A stretch of DNA of 64,000 nt from CAWACP01 sp963780655 (GCA_963780655.1 CAWACP010000010.1:145655-209654); one strand, 5' to 3'. Positions 55,067 to 64,000 are shown, counted from the first letter of the stretch. The notes: generated by a model from the sequence alone, not told the origin. A program made the numbers and translations.

Positions 55067-57555
55067 CCGCCAATGCTTATCGGGAATGTTGTGGCGTGTC
55101 CGAAGTAAGTGCCGGAGAGGTTATCCGCCCACGACGGCAGCAGTTCCTGCAGGTAACGGAGTGAGCGGTCGAGATCGGCGCGCGCCGAGTCACCGGGCGC
55201 CGGCGGGTCCGCACCGGGCAGCGGGAAATTGAGCACCGCCAGGTCCACCTTACGGAGTTGAACCAGCGCCCGCTGCACGGCGATCCAGTCATCGAGATTA
55301 TGGCGCGGAAGCTTGCGGTAAAGATCCGCAACGTGACTCAGTTGAAAATCGAGCGACCGTGGATTCGTGCCGTCGGCCATGAGAACCTGGAGTACGGCAA
55401 TGGGTTGCAGCGTGGTGAAGTACCGCGACCGGTAAGTCATGGAGCTGTCGGCCACCTCCAGCAGATATTCGAGGAATGGCCAATCCGCTTCATCGCACAC
55501 CGTCGTCACTTCCCGAAGCTGGCGCACCGAATAAATGGCTCGCTCCAGACGGCGGCCGAGGCTCATGAACAGCCAGCCCGTACCGCGCGTAACATTCTCG
55601 CGCTCCATGCCGGACAACGCGGAAAGCAGATCAAGACAGCCATCCAGCACGCCCGAATACTCCACGAACAGCATGTACTCCTCGATGGCCGCGGCATTGC
55701 CGAGCTGGCCGATCAGGCGGAACATGTCGGTGGAGAGGCGGTCGCGCAGATGGCCGCCCACCCGCTCGAACTCGGCCAGAGTGGAAGCGAGACTGCCGGG
55801 CCGCTTCTCGTCGGCCATGAACGAAACCAATTCCTTTTCGAGGTCGAGAGCGGTGGCGCGCCGGTCCTTAGGCAGAATATCGCTGTGAGAATCGAGACAG
55901 GTATGCAGCCGGAGGAGACTGGAGAACTCCGCGGCGCTCGCCTGGCGCACGCGCGAGATCAGGGTCCTCAATATACGCGCAATGCATTCGGACCGCTCGG
56001 CATACCGTCCCAGCCAGAACAGATTGTCCGCGGCGCGGCTGGGCAGTTCCGTGGAACCGGTGCGCAGTTCCACGGGCCGTTGCCGGGAACGCAGCATACT
56101 GAACGTATCCACTGGGCCGTCGGACAGCACCCATGCGTCCTTGCTGTGCCCGCCCTTTTGCATGGACACCACGGGGCCATCCACTCCCGCCACGCGCACG
56201 AGGCCGCCGGGCATGGCAATCCAGCCGCCGCCGGTATTCAGAACGTACGCCCGCAGGACGAGACTGCGCGAGTGCAGGCGGCCGCGGTCCCATACCGGCG
56301 CGGAGGAGAGCGCTACCTGTTCCTGGGCAACGTACTCGCGCGGCCGGGCGCGCAACAGATCGGCCATCCTGCGAGACTCGGCGTTCCCCAGATCCGCTCC
56401 GAAGATCGGCTCCAGGCCGCGTTGGGGGAAGGCGGGCTTCACCACAACCTGCTGTAAGTGGTCGAGCACCCATTCGAGCGCGTGTTCCTGCCCGCACCAC
56501 CATGTCGCCACCGACGGCAGCCGGAGAGGCTCTCCCAGCAGCTTGCGGGACAGGCCGGGAAGGAAGGGCATGATTGCCGCAGTTTCGATGACGCCGCTGC
56601 CGAGCGAATTCGCGACAGCGACGTTGCCGGCGTGAATCGCCCCCACCAGACCGGCGATTCCGAGGAAAGATTCGCCGCGCAGCTCGAGAGGGTCGCAGAA
56701 GCTGTCGTCCACACGTCGAAGAATTACGTCCACCGGCCGCAGCCCTTCCACGGTTTTCAGGAAGACCTTATCGTCGCGAACCGTGAGGTCCGCCCCCACC
56801 ACCAGCGGAAACCCGAGATATCGCGCCAGGTACGAGTGCTCGAAGTACGTTTCGTTGAACGGACCGGGCGTCAGCAGTACAACCTGCGGATGATCCGATC
56901 GTCCGAGGCTCAGAAGAGCATCTCGCTGCGCGCGGAAAAAAGGCGCGAGACGCTTGACGTTCGACGCGCGAAAAATGTCCGGAAGCACGTCCGATACGAT
57001 GGTGCGGTTCTCCAGCGCGTAACCGCTGCCCGAAGGCGATTGCGTGCGGTCGGCGAGCACCCACCACTGGCCGTCGGGAGAGCGCGCGAGATCGACGGCG
57101 AGCAGATGAAGCCGCGAACAGGGAGGCACCATGACCCCCGCCAACGGCCTCAGGAACGCGGGGTTTGCGAAAAGCAGCGGGGCAGGCAGATGGCCGCCCG
57201 AGATCAGGCGGCGCTCGCCGTAGAAATCCTCCAGCACCATGCGCAGCAGCTCAGCGCGCTGAATTATGCCGGCCTCGATATAGCGCCACTCCTCCGGCGG
57301 CACGAGGAGCGGGAGCGGATCGATGGCCCACGGCCGGTTCTTGCCGAGCGGGTCCGTATAGATGTTATAGGTAACGCCGTTCTCGCGGATCCGGCGCTCG
57401 GCCCGTTCCCAGCGCCGCGCCAACTCATCCGAACCGATATCGTGCAGCGACTGGATGAATGGCGCCCAGTGGGGGCGAGGCGTGATTCCATCGGACGCCA
57501 GTTCGTTGTAAACGGACGCGTCGGCTAACGGGATTTGCAGCAGGTCGGCGAACAT
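55063..57555 (-). CDS. Circularly permuted ATP-grasp fused to an alpha-E domain
   Basis: The protein has 830 residues. The N-terminal 480 or so match circularly permuted ATP-grasp proteins (DUF404/407): NGVTYNIYTDPLGKNRPWAIDPLPLL, VLLTPGPFNETYFEHSYLARYLGFPLV, LRRVDDSFCDPLELRGESFLG. The C-terminal 310 are the alpha-E helical domain (ELPSRAADNLFWLGRYAERSECIARILR). Published comparative work on ATP-grasp amidoligases predicts that such proteins form peptide or amide bonds at the cost of ATP. It is in one transcript with the DUF2126 protein upstream (13-base gap) and the transglutaminase downstream. Confidence 0.92.
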   Translation of the reverse strand: MFADLLQIPLADASVYNELASDGITPRPHWAPFIQSLHDIGSDELARRWERAERRIRENGVTYNIYTDPLGKNRPWAIDPLPLLVPPEEWRYIEAGIIQRAELLRMVLEDFYGERRLISGGHLPAPLLFANPAFLRPLAGVMVPPCSRLHLLAVDLARSPDGQWWVLADRTQSPSGSGYALENRTIVSDVLPDIFRASNVKRLAPFFRAQRDALLSLGRSDHPQVVLLTPGPFNETYFEHSYLARYLGFPLVVGADLTVRDDKVFLKTVEGLRPVDVILRRVDDSFCDPLELRGESFLGIAGLVGAIHAGNVAVANSLGSGVIETAAIMPFLPGLSRKLLGEPLRLPSVATWWCGQEHALEWVLDHLQQVVVKPAFPQRGLEPIFGADLGNAESRRMADLLRARPREYVAQEQVALSSAPVWDRGRLHSRSLVLRAYVLNTGGGWIAMPGGLVRVAGVDGPVVSMQKGGHSKDAWVLSDGPVDTFSMLRSRQRPVELRTGSTELPSRAADNLFWLGRYAERSECIARILRTLISRVRQASAAEFSSLLRLHTCLDSHSDILPKDRRATALDLEKELVSFMADEKRPGSLASTLAEFERVGGHLRDRLSTDMFRLIGQLGNAAAIEEYMLFVEYSGVLDGCLDLLSALSGMERENVTRGTGWLFMSLGRRLERAIYSVRQLREVTTVCDEADWPFLEYLLEVADSSMTYRSRYFTTLQPIAVLQVLMADGTNPRSLDFQLSHVADLYRKLPRHNLDDWIAVQRALVQLRKVDLAVLNFPLPGADPPAPGDSARADLDRSLRYLQELLPSWADNLSGTYFGHATTFPISIGG

Positions 57556-57568
57556 CGGCGCTACGGGA

Positions 57569-60500
57569 TTAACTCCATCGTAAGTCGAGCGTGAGGGGAA
57601 AATCCGGATTTGTTTCGTGCGGAGGCAAATTCACCGGTCCGGGTGTGTGACCGGTCTCGCTGAAGCGGGCCAGTCGCCGGCTCTCCGCCTCATTTGCATT
57701 TACGGGAAATTCTTCGTTGGCCCTCCCGCCCGGATGCGCCACGTGGTAAACGCAGCCTCCGATAGCTTTGCCCGACCAGGTGTCCACGATATCGAACACC
57801 AGCGGCGTATGAACGGGAATTTCGGGGTGAAGACAGGACGGCGGCTGCCATGCGCGATACCTCACGCCGGCCACGAATTCGCCACGTTCCCCGGTAGGAT
57901 GCAGTGGAATCCGCCGGCCATTGCAAAGCACCAGAAAACGCGGATCGATAAGACCGGATACCTTCACCTGCAGGCGCTCCACCGATGAATCCACGTTGCG
58001 TACCGTGGCGCCGGCCGACGCTTCCTCGCCCAGCACATTCCAGGGCTCCAGAGCGTGCCGGAGCTCCATGTGAACGCCGCTTCGCGTGATGGACCCGATC
58101 AGCGGAAAACGAAATTCGAAGTGTGGCGCGAACCACTCCGCGGCGAACGCCGCCCCGCCGGCGCGCAGCTCATCGAGGACATCCAACCAGTCGAGCCAGA
58201 CAAAATGCGGAAGCATGAAACGATCGTGCAGGGTGGTTCCCCAGCGGACCAGCTCGCGTTTGCGCGGGGTTCGCCAGAATTGCGCGATCAGCGCTCGCAC
58301 CACCAGTTGCTGCACCAGGCTCATGCGCGCGTGCGGCGGCATCTCAAAGGCGCGCAACTCGACGAGGCCGAGACGGGATGAGGCCGTGTCCGGCGGGTAC
58401 AGCTTATCGATGGACAGCTCGGCCCGATGCGTATTCCCGGTGAGATCGGTGAGCAGGTGGCGGAAAATGCGGTCGCCAGTCCAGGGCGGCACATCAGACG
58501 CGCCCGCATCGGGTACCTGATTGAACGCGATCTGGAGCTCATAGAGCAATTCGGTCCGGGCCTCATCGACGCGGGGATGCTGGCTGGTTGGACCGATGAA
58601 CAGGCCGGAAAAAAGGTAGGAAAGCGAGGGATGGTTCTGCCAGAAACCGACGATGCTGCGCAGCAGGTCGGGCCTTCGCAGAAATGGGCTGTCTTCCGGA
58701 AGCGCTCCACCGACGACGACGTGATTGCCGCCCCCGGTGCCGGCGTGCTGCCCGTCGATCATGAATTTCTCAGTGCCCAGCCGGCACTCGCGCGCGATAT
58801 CGTACAGCGCGGTGGTGTTGCGAACGAGCTCGTCCCAGCAGGCTGCGGGATGAATATTTACCTCGATGACGCCCGGATCGGGAGTCACCTTGAGGGCTGC
58901 AATCCGGGGATCGGCGGGTGGCGCGTACCCTTCGACGGTAACCGGCATGTTCAGGTGCGCAGCGGTATCTTCGATCGCCGACACCAGCGCCAGATAATCC
59001 GACAGGTACTCCACGGGCGGCATGAACACGAACAGCTTGCCGCCGCGTGGCTGCACGCACAAAGCCGGCCGCGCAACCCATTTCGCCGACTCGCCCTTTT
59101 CGGGCGGTTTTTCCGGGCGCGCCGGCTGCTCCGGCTCATCCGGGAAGGCAGGCTCGGCAAACAGGTCCGGCCTGCGCTCGGGCGCCGGCGGAAGTTTATC
59201 GCGGTCGCGGAAGGGGTCGGGATCGACGGTCCACTCGGCGTCTTCCGGCCTGGTCCAGGGTAACGATTCCAGCGGCAGCCGATATCCCAGAGGCGAATCG
59301 CCGGGTACGAGAAAGAGCTGCGGGGTTGCGAGGAACCACGGCTGGCTCGTCCAGCGAGGGTGTCCGGCTCTGGTGGGGATGCGGCGAAGGGGCAGGACGT
59401 AGCCCGCGGTTTTGCCCAGCCCTCTTTCGAAAACACGCGCCATTTGTTGGCGGTCCAGCGGGTTCTCGAGCTTCGAATCGAGTGGCGTTACGTTTACCGG
59501 GAGCCTTCGCTCTTTCCAGAGATAGTAAAAGACGTCCTCGAACGCGGTCATCATGAACGACGCGTTCACCTGGAGGCGGCGGGTGAGTGCCTCGAGAAAG
59601 CGCCTGGCATCCTGGGCGGTGTATCCATGACTCGCGTTTTCATCGCCCGTAAGTTGCGCGTTTTCCCAGACCGGAACGCCGTCCTTCCGCCAGTAACAGC
59701 CCAGCGCCCAGCGCGGCAACGGCTCGCCCGGATACCACTTGCCCTGGCCAAAATGGAGCAGAGCCTGGGGAGCGAAGTGGTCGCGAAGTCTGAGAAGCAG
59801 ATCAACCGCCAGTCTCCGCTTGTTGGCGCCGAGGGCATCGCTCGTCCACTCCGCTCCATTCGGATCGTCGATCGAAACGAAGGTCGGTTCGCCGCCCATG
59901 GTGAGGCGGACGTCATTTGCCCGGAGATCCGCTTCCACCGCATGGCCGAGAGCCATAATGCCGTGCCATTGTTCGTCCGTATAAGGTTTGGTGACGCGCG
60001 GCGTTTCGAGAACGCGGCGCACCGACATCTCGTGATAAAACGTGGTCTGGCAGGGATCGATCAGCCCGGAGATGGGCGCGGCGCTGCTCGCATCGGGCGT
60101 ACACGCGAGCGGAATGTGGCCCTCCCCGGCCAGCATGCCGGATGTGGGATCGAGCCCGATCCATCCCGCGCCTGGTAAGTAAACTTCGGCCCACGCGTGC
60201 AGATCGGTGAAATCGGCCGTGGGACCCGCCGGACCTTCCAGCGGTTTCACGTCGGCCGTGAGCTGGATCAGATAACCGGAAACAAATCGCGCAGGAAGGC
60301 TCAGATTCCGCAGCACCTGGACCAGCAGCCACGCGGAATCGCGGCACGATCCGCTGTGCAACTCCAGCGTTTGCTCACAGGTCTGGACGCCCGCCTCCAT
60401 GCGGATGACATATCGGATCTCGTCCCGCACCCGTTGGTTGAGCGAGACCAGAAAGTCGATGGTGCGGACCTTTGTCAGCGGAATCTTCGCGAGGAAGGCC

Positions 60501-60883
60501 GAGAGCAGCGGGCCCGCCGGTTCGGTTTCCAGAAACGGGCGCAATTCGCGAACGGAGGCGGCGTCCAGAGAAAACGGATACTGCTCAACCGCCGGTTCCA
60601 GGAAGAAATCGAACGGATTGAACACCGCCATCTCCGCAACCAGATCCACCTCCACCAGGAATTCGGAGGTGCGTTCCGGGAACACCAGGCGGGCCAGGTA
60701 GTTGGCGTGGGGGTCCTGCTGCCAGTTGATGAAGTGATTTTGGGGAGAGATTCTCAGTGAGTACGAAAGGATGGGCGTATGACAGTGCGGCGCCGGCCGC
60801 AGGCGGACAATCTGGGGTCCAAGAGAAATGTCGCGATCATACCGATATTGCGTCTTATGATTCAGCGCTACGTGAATCGCCAT
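57569..60883 (-). CDS. Transglutaminase-DUF2126 amidoligase fusion
   Basis: The protein has 1104 residues. The N-terminal beta domain (1-100) and transglutaminase core carry a complete triad: Cys180 in LHSGSCRDSAWLLVQVLR, His229 in TDLHAWAEVYLPGAGW, Asp245 in GLDPTSG. From about 310 onward is DUF2126 (LTMGGEPTFVSIDDPNGAEW, KWYPGEPLPRWALGCYWRKDG, INIHPAACWDELVRNT-like, DGQHAGTGGGNHVVVGG, FNPLIGS-like end). Comparative studies place DUF2126 with glutamine-synthetase-like COOH-NH2 ligases. It is the first gene of the three-gene operon. Confidence 0.93.
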   Translation of the reverse strand: MAIHVALNHKTQYRYDRDISLGPQIVRLRPAPHCHTPILSYSLRISPQNHFINWQQDPHANYLARLVFPERTSEFLVEVDLVAEMAVFNPFDFFLEPAVEQYPFSLDAASVRELRPFLETEPAGPLLSAFLAKIPLTKVRTIDFLVSLNQRVRDEIRYVIRMEAGVQTCEQTLELHSGSCRDSAWLLVQVLRNLSLPARFVSGYLIQLTADVKPLEGPAGPTADFTDLHAWAEVYLPGAGWIGLDPTSGMLAGEGHIPLACTPDASSAAPISGLIDPCQTTFYHEMSVRRVLETPRVTKPYTDEQWHGIMALGHAVEADLRANDVRLTMGGEPTFVSIDDPNGAEWTSDALGANKRRLAVDLLLRLRDHFAPQALLHFGQGKWYPGEPLPRWALGCYWRKDGVPVWENAQLTGDENASHGYTAQDARRFLEALTRRLQVNASFMMTAFEDVFYYLWKERRLPVNVTPLDSKLENPLDRQQMARVFERGLGKTAGYVLPLRRIPTRAGHPRWTSQPWFLATPQLFLVPGDSPLGYRLPLESLPWTRPEDAEWTVDPDPFRDRDKLPPAPERRPDLFAEPAFPDEPEQPARPEKPPEKGESAKWVARPALCVQPRGGKLFVFMPPVEYLSDYLALVSAIEDTAAHLNMPVTVEGYAPPADPRIAALKVTPDPGVIEVNIHPAACWDELVRNTTALYDIARECRLGTEKFMIDGQHAGTGGGNHVVVGGALPEDSPFLRRPDLLRSIVGFWQNHPSLSYLFSGLFIGPTSQHPRVDEARTELLYELQIAFNQVPDAGASDVPPWTGDRIFRHLLTDLTGNTHRAELSIDKLYPPDTASSRLGLVELRAFEMPPHARMSLVQQLVVRALIAQFWRTPRKRELVRWGTTLHDRFMLPHFVWLDWLDVLDELRAGGAAFAAEWFAPHFEFRFPLIGSITRSGVHMELRHALEPWNVLGEEASAGATVRNVDSSVERLQVKVSGLIDPRFLVLCNGRRIPLHPTGERGEFVAGVRYRAWQPPSCLHPEIPVHTPLVFDIVDTWSGKAIGGCVYHVAHPGGRANEEFPVNANEAESRRLARFSETGHTPGPVNLPPHETNPDFPLTLDLRWS

Positions 60884-60995
60884 AGTATGCGGTCAAAGGG
60901 CGGCGGGCTCACGACCGGGAGAGCACAGCAGGAACACAAAGGTTAGCACGACACCGGGCCCACGTCAGTCCCCACAAAAATCAGGAAGGAAGCAG

Positions 60996-61814
60996 ATGAA
61001 GATTCAGGTCGGTTATGAGATGGTCTATAGTTTTCCCCAGGCAACGCCAATGGTACTGATGTTGCGCGTGCACGACTCGCGCGCGGCGGATGTGGAAGCG
61101 GCGGATGAACTCACTACAGACCCCGCCGTTCCCCTGAGCGAGTATCGCGACTCGTTTGGGAATCGCTGCACCAGGCTGGTGGCGCCTGCCGGACGGATTA
61201 CCATTCAAAGCCGCGGCGTCATCAGAGATACGGGCGAGCTCGAGAAGGCCGTTACTACGGCGGAACAACATCCGGTGGAGGACTTGCCCACCGAGACGCT
61301 GGTTTTCCTGCTGGGCAGCCGGTACTGCGAAACAGACCTGCTTTCGCAGATCGCCTGGAACCTGTTCGGGAACACTGCGCATGGATGGGCGCGCGTGCAG
61401 GCAATCTGCGATTGGGTGCATAACCACATCTCGTTCTCATATCCGAACGCGCGCTCCACCCGGACCGCCTGGGAAGCGTACAACGAAAAGACCGGCGTGT
61501 GCCGCGACTTCACGCATCTGGCGGTGACGCTCTGCCGCTGCATGAATATTCCCGCGCGCTATTGTACCGGCTATCTGGGCGACATGGGGACGCCGCCGCC
61601 ATACAGTCCGATGGATTTCGCGGCGTGGTTCGAGGCTTATATCGGTGGGGCATGGCATTTGTTCGATCCACGCAACAACGCGCTGAGGATCGGCCGCATC
61701 CTGATCGCAACCGGTCGCGACGCCGCGGACGTGGCCATCGCCACCAGCTTTGGACCGCACTGGCTCGAATCCTTCACGGTGTACTGCGACGAGATAATCG
61801 AGACGCCCGCCTGA
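60996..61814 (+). CDS. Transglutaminase-family protein, divergent member
   Basis: The protein has 272 residues. An N-terminal beta domain (MKIQVGYEMVYSFPQATPMVLMLRVH) is followed by the core with Cys169 in EKTGVCRDFTHLAVTLCRCMN. Where many relatives have His in DFHAWFEAYL, this protein has DFAAWFEAYIGGAWHLFDPRNN, so the usual His is Ala while the Asp stays; some relatives appear to have Ser here. RIGRILIATGRDAADVAIATSFG is typical of the subfamily. It is transcribed away from the DUF2126 operon with about 110 bases between them, which probably hold both promoters. Confidence 0.9.
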   Translation: MKIQVGYEMVYSFPQATPMVLMLRVHDSRAADVEAADELTTDPAVPLSEYRDSFGNRCTRLVAPAGRITIQSRGVIRDTGELEKAVTTAEQHPVEDLPTETLVFLLGSRYCETDLLSQIAWNLFGNTAHGWARVQAICDWVHNHISFSYPNARSTRTAWEAYNEKTGVCRDFTHLAVTLCRCMNIPARYCTGYLGDMGTPPPYSPMDFAAWFEAYIGGAWHLFDPRNNALRIGRILIATGRDAADVAIATSFGPHWLESFTVYCDEIIETPA

Positions 61815-61886
61815 GCCCGCAGTTTCCGAATGCGGTGTTAACCTGCGCTGTCTTTCTGCGTATCCACTGCCAGAGGGATTCGCAAC

Positions 61887-62744
61887 ATGAGATGGGTTTC
61901 GACGCTGGGTGTTGTCGCGGTGTTCGCGGGCATGCTGGTACCAGTGTGGGGCTGGGCGCAGGAAACGAAGCCGGCGGCGCCCGTGGAGACGAGCCAACCG
62001 GATGCACAACGCACCAGAGCCGAGCTATCGGAGCTTCTGGACCACTACCCGCCATCCATGCGAGGCGTTCTGGCGCTGGATCCGAGCCTTCTCGAGAATC
62101 AGGACTGGCTGGCGCCGTATCCAGCGCTCGTCGGGTTTCTGCACGCGCATCCTGAAATCGCGCGCAATCCCTCGTTCTACGTCGGGGAAGCCGATCCTCG
62201 TCTCCGTGATCCAGCCGCCCAGAGCCTGGAGATCTGGCGTGAAGTGGAGAGCAACCTGTCGATATTCGCAGGTTTCGGAATGGCCATCGCTCTGCTGGTC
62301 TGGCTGATCAGGACCCTCGTCGATTATCGGCGCTGGAGCCGTCTGGCGAGAGTGCAGACGGAGGTTCACACGAAGCTCCTCGATCGGTTTACCGCGAACG
62401 AGGACCTGCTCCGATATATCCAGTCGCCGGCAGGCTCGAAGTTTCTGGAGTCATCGCCCATCGCGCTGGACGCCGCTCCGCGGAGCATGGGAGCGCCGCT
62501 GGGGCGGATTCTCTGGTCGGTGCAGGGCGGTGTGGTGCTGATTGCGGGCGGCATCGGGCTCGAGCTGGTGAGCCGGCATGTCGCCGCTCCCGGGTCGGAA
62601 CCGCTGCACATTCTGGGGGTCCTCGGGATCGCTCTGGGAGCGGGCTTCGTGCTCTCCGCGATAATCTCGTATGTGATCTCACAACGGCTCGGCCTGATCG
62701 AGGCGCCGTCCCGGACGCCGCGCACCGAGCGGGCTGCGCTGTGA
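61887..62744 (+). CDS. Membrane protein of unknown function next to the sigma factor
   Basis: The protein has 285 residues. A signal peptide or first membrane segment (WVSTLGVVAVFAGMLVPVWGWA) is followed by an outer domain of about 100 residues with HYPPSMRGVLALDPSLLENQDWLAPYPALVGFLHAHPEI. Three more membrane segments follow (near IFAGFGMAIALLVWLIRTL, LWSVQGGVVLIAGGIGLELV and ILGVLGIALGAGFVLSAIIS). It is probably co-transcribed with the ECF sigma factor 18 bases downstream and may be part of its sensing unit. No family is recognised. Confidence 0.65.
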   Translation: MRWVSTLGVVAVFAGMLVPVWGWAQETKPAAPVETSQPDAQRTRAELSELLDHYPPSMRGVLALDPSLLENQDWLAPYPALVGFLHAHPEIARNPSFYVGEADPRLRDPAAQSLEIWREVESNLSIFAGFGMAIALLVWLIRTLVDYRRWSRLARVQTEVHTKLLDRFTANEDLLRYIQSPAGSKFLESSPIALDAAPRSMGAPLGRILWSVQGGVVLIAGGIGLELVSRHVAAPGSEPLHILGVLGIALGAGFVLSAIISYVISQRLGLIEAPSRTPRTERAAL

Positions 62745-62762
62745 ATTTCGCGATGAGCCAAT

Positions 62763-63341
62763 ATGTTTCGTGACGAGACGTTCACGCATGTCAGCCGCGC
62801 CCGCGCCTCTGACGATGCCTGCGCGGATTTCGTGATGGACGAGGACACGTTCCGCGCTTTTTATGAGCGGACGGCGCGCGGTTTATGGGCGTATCTCGCG
62901 CGGGTGACCGGCGACCGGCAGCTTGCCGACGACCTGCTCCAGGAAACTTTCTATCGCTTCCTGCGGGCCGATGCCAGGCATGAAAGCGAGACGCATCGCC
63001 GCAATTCTCTGTACCGCATTGCGACGAACCTGGCCCGGGATGCCGCGCGCCGCAGCATGATTCGCGTGCCTGCGAGCATTGCCGGCGACGATATCGAAAG
63101 AGTTCCCGGCCGTGCGGAAAGCCGGATCACGGAGCATAACGCCGATCTCTCGCGTGCGCTGTCAAACCTGAGGCCGCGCGAGCGAGCCATCTTGTGGCTG
63201 GCCTACGCGGAGGGCGCGTCGCACCAGGAGATTGCCGCGGTGATCGGAGTGCGGGCGGGTAGTCTAAAGCCGATGCTGTTTCGCGCACGGCGAAAGCTGG
63301 CGGCTTTGCTGGGCCGCACCGTGGAAAAGGGCACGCTATGA
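62763..63341 (+). CDS. ECF RNA polymerase sigma factor
   Basis: The protein has 192 residues from ATG 62763; ATG 62835 (MDEDTFRAFYERTARGLWAYL) is an equally plausible start. Region 2 is visible in RQLADDLLQETFYRFLRAD and NSLYRIATNLARD; region 4 in LRPRERAILWLAYAEGASHQEIAAVIGVRAGSLKPMLFRARRKLA. It directs transcription of a stress or envelope regulon. The stop overlaps the anti-sigma start by four bases. Confidence 0.92.
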   Translation: MFRDETFTHVSRARASDDACADFVMDEDTFRAFYERTARGLWAYLARVTGDRQLADDLLQETFYRFLRADARHESETHRRNSLYRIATNLARDAARRSMIRVPASIAGDDIERVPGRAESRITEHNADLSRALSNLRPRERAILWLAYAEGASHQEIAAVIGVRAGSLKPMLFRARRKLAALLGRTVEKGTL

Positions 63342-63847
63342 AATCGATGGAATGCGAGTTTGAGCCCGAAGCCCTGGCTGCGGCGCTGCAGTCGCGATGG
63401 CCCGATCGCGTGGATGCCGGCCTGCGGGAGCACATCGCCGCCTGCCCAATATGCTCGGATGTAATTGCCATCGCCGGGGCCATTGACGACGCCCGTATGG
63501 AAACGCGGGCGCTTGCGTCCGTCCCCGATTCGGGGCAGGTCTGGTGGCGCGCCCAACTGCGCGCGCGGCGCGAGGCCGCTGCCGTTGCCGGCCGTCCGAT
63601 CACCGCCGCGCAGGTAATTACTCTGGCCTGTGCCATGGGTTTGCTCGGGGCGTGTTTCGGCGCGACGTCGGCATGGTTTCAATCGACGCTGCGGACGATG
63701 ATGTCGAGCATCGCCGGTTTCCGATTCCAGGCGGCGCTTGTCTCAGCGGAAGCGATCGTCTCCGCACACGGCCTGTTTTGCCTTGCACTGATCGCGATGC
63801 TGCTTCTGATTCCTGCCGCCGTTTGCTTCGCCGTGCTGCGCGATTAG
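63338..63847 (+). CDS. Zinc-finger-type anti-sigma factor
   Basis: The protein has 169 residues. LREHIAACPICSDVIAIAG carries the HxxxCxxC zinc anti-sigma motif. Two membrane segments follow (VITLACAMGLLGACFGATSAW and FCLALIAMLLLIPAAVCFAVL). It should hold the co-encoded sigma factor at the inner membrane until a signal releases it. Coupled translation with the sigma factor keeps their levels matched. Confidence 0.88.
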   Translation: MKSMECEFEPEALAAALQSRWPDRVDAGLREHIAACPICSDVIAIAGAIDDARMETRALASVPDSGQVWWRAQLRARREAAAVAGRPITAAQVITLACAMGLLGACFGATSAWFQSTLRTMMSSIAGFRFQAALVSAEAIVSAHGLFCLALIAMLLLIPAAVCFAVLRD

Positions 63848-63903
63848 CGAGTCAACGCTTCACCGGGCCCGATGTTCGCGGAGGCGGACACTGAGGCATT
63901 CGC

Positions 63904-63909
63904 TATGAT
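63904..63909 (+). promoter_or_regulatory. Likely -10 element of the tRNA-Leu gene
   Basis: TATGAT lies 21 bases before the mature tRNA 5' end, a suitable distance for a tRNA promoter. I see no good -35 hexamer at 16-18 bases upstream. Confidence 0.35.
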
Positions 63910-63930
63910 GAGACTCGTAGGCCCAGTCCC

Positions 63931-64000
63931 GCCCGGGTGGTGAAATCGGCAGACACAAAGGACTTAAAATCCTTTGCTCCGCAAGGAGCGTGTGGGTTCA
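63931..64000 (+). tRNA. tRNA-Leu (anticodon UAA), 3' end outside the window
   Basis: GCCCGGG begins the acceptor stem. The D-arm region GGTGAAATCGGCAGACAC follows, then the anticodon arm AAGGA-CTTAAAA-TCCTT with TAA in the loop. The long variable arm GCTCC-GCAA-GGAGC is typical of class II tRNA, and the T-arm begins GTGGGTTCA at the window edge. About 15 bases are missing. Confidence 0.93.

Overview
The window looks like a piece of a large, GC-rich acidobacterial chromosome, most likely from the Solibacter/Bryobacter branch. The family content points there: a VWFA-related protein of the acidobacterial type (21.0 kb), a Solibacter-type TIGR03437 protein remnant (15.8-17.7 kb), two Hanks-type kinases with periplasmic sensor halves, a Tat-exported Gfo/Idh/MocA oxidoreductase, and many dispersed palindromes. 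This is inference from families and style; no rRNA is present.

Layout. 0-5 kb: 3' end of an NCS1 permease, an exported VOC protein, an APC permease, a small Hpt-like protein and a HEAT/SEC-C protein. 5.1-12 kb (minus strand): a housekeeping run, ispE-prs-rplY-pth-rpsF-rpsR-rplI, with apt, an esterase and an exported unknown upstream. 12-15.6 kb: acpP-fabF, then etfB-etfA. 15.6-20.9 kb: an accessory block between etfA and a second, 5'-truncated copy of its 3' half. It holds a broken TIGR03437 gene and a broken zeta-like kinase with its partner, followed by VapBC and an aspartyl-protease remnant. 21-29.6 kb: VWA protein, S24 peptidase, lone ABC ATPase, a secretin with two pseudopilins, smpB and pepA. 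29.6-32.2 kb: a second accessory patch with HicAB, MazEF, an RHS remnant, an unknown gene and an orphan HicB. 32.3-36.3 kb: manC, two tandem signal peptidases, a thioredoxin-like protein and a zinc-ribbon membrane protein. 36.5-54 kb: a 1613-residue kinase/TPR/PEGA protein, cmk-lysC, an ExeA-like ATPase, a previously unlisted 48-residue secreted repeat peptide, a membrane protein, an oxidoreductase, an ABC exporter, a kinase-propeller protein and a GtaA-like glutaminase-family protein. 54.2-61.8 kb: two transglutaminase-fold proteins around a DUF2126 amidoligase and a circularly permuted ATP-grasp/alpha-E protein. 61.9-64 kb: a membrane protein, an ECF sigma factor with its anti-sigma, and the start of tRNA-Leu(UAA).

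How it works together. The ribosomal/prs/ispE run and the acpP-fabF and cmk-lysC pairs are ordinary core metabolism. The secretin-pseudopilin operon and the distant ExeA-like ATPase suggest a type II secretion or pilus-like machine, and the two signal peptidases and the many exported proteins fit a secretion-heavy lifestyle. The 54-62 kb cluster is a predicted, biochemically little-known peptide-ligation/amidation system (ATP-grasp plus amidoligase plus transglutaminase-fold proteins).

The points most worth a second look are: the etfA duplication, whose differences are almost all synonymous; the secreted peptide with two 12-residue repeats that differ only at synonymous sites; and several families of dispersed palindromes, one with a compensatory base-pair change, which sit between genes, inside operons and even inside the 3' end of a coding sequence.
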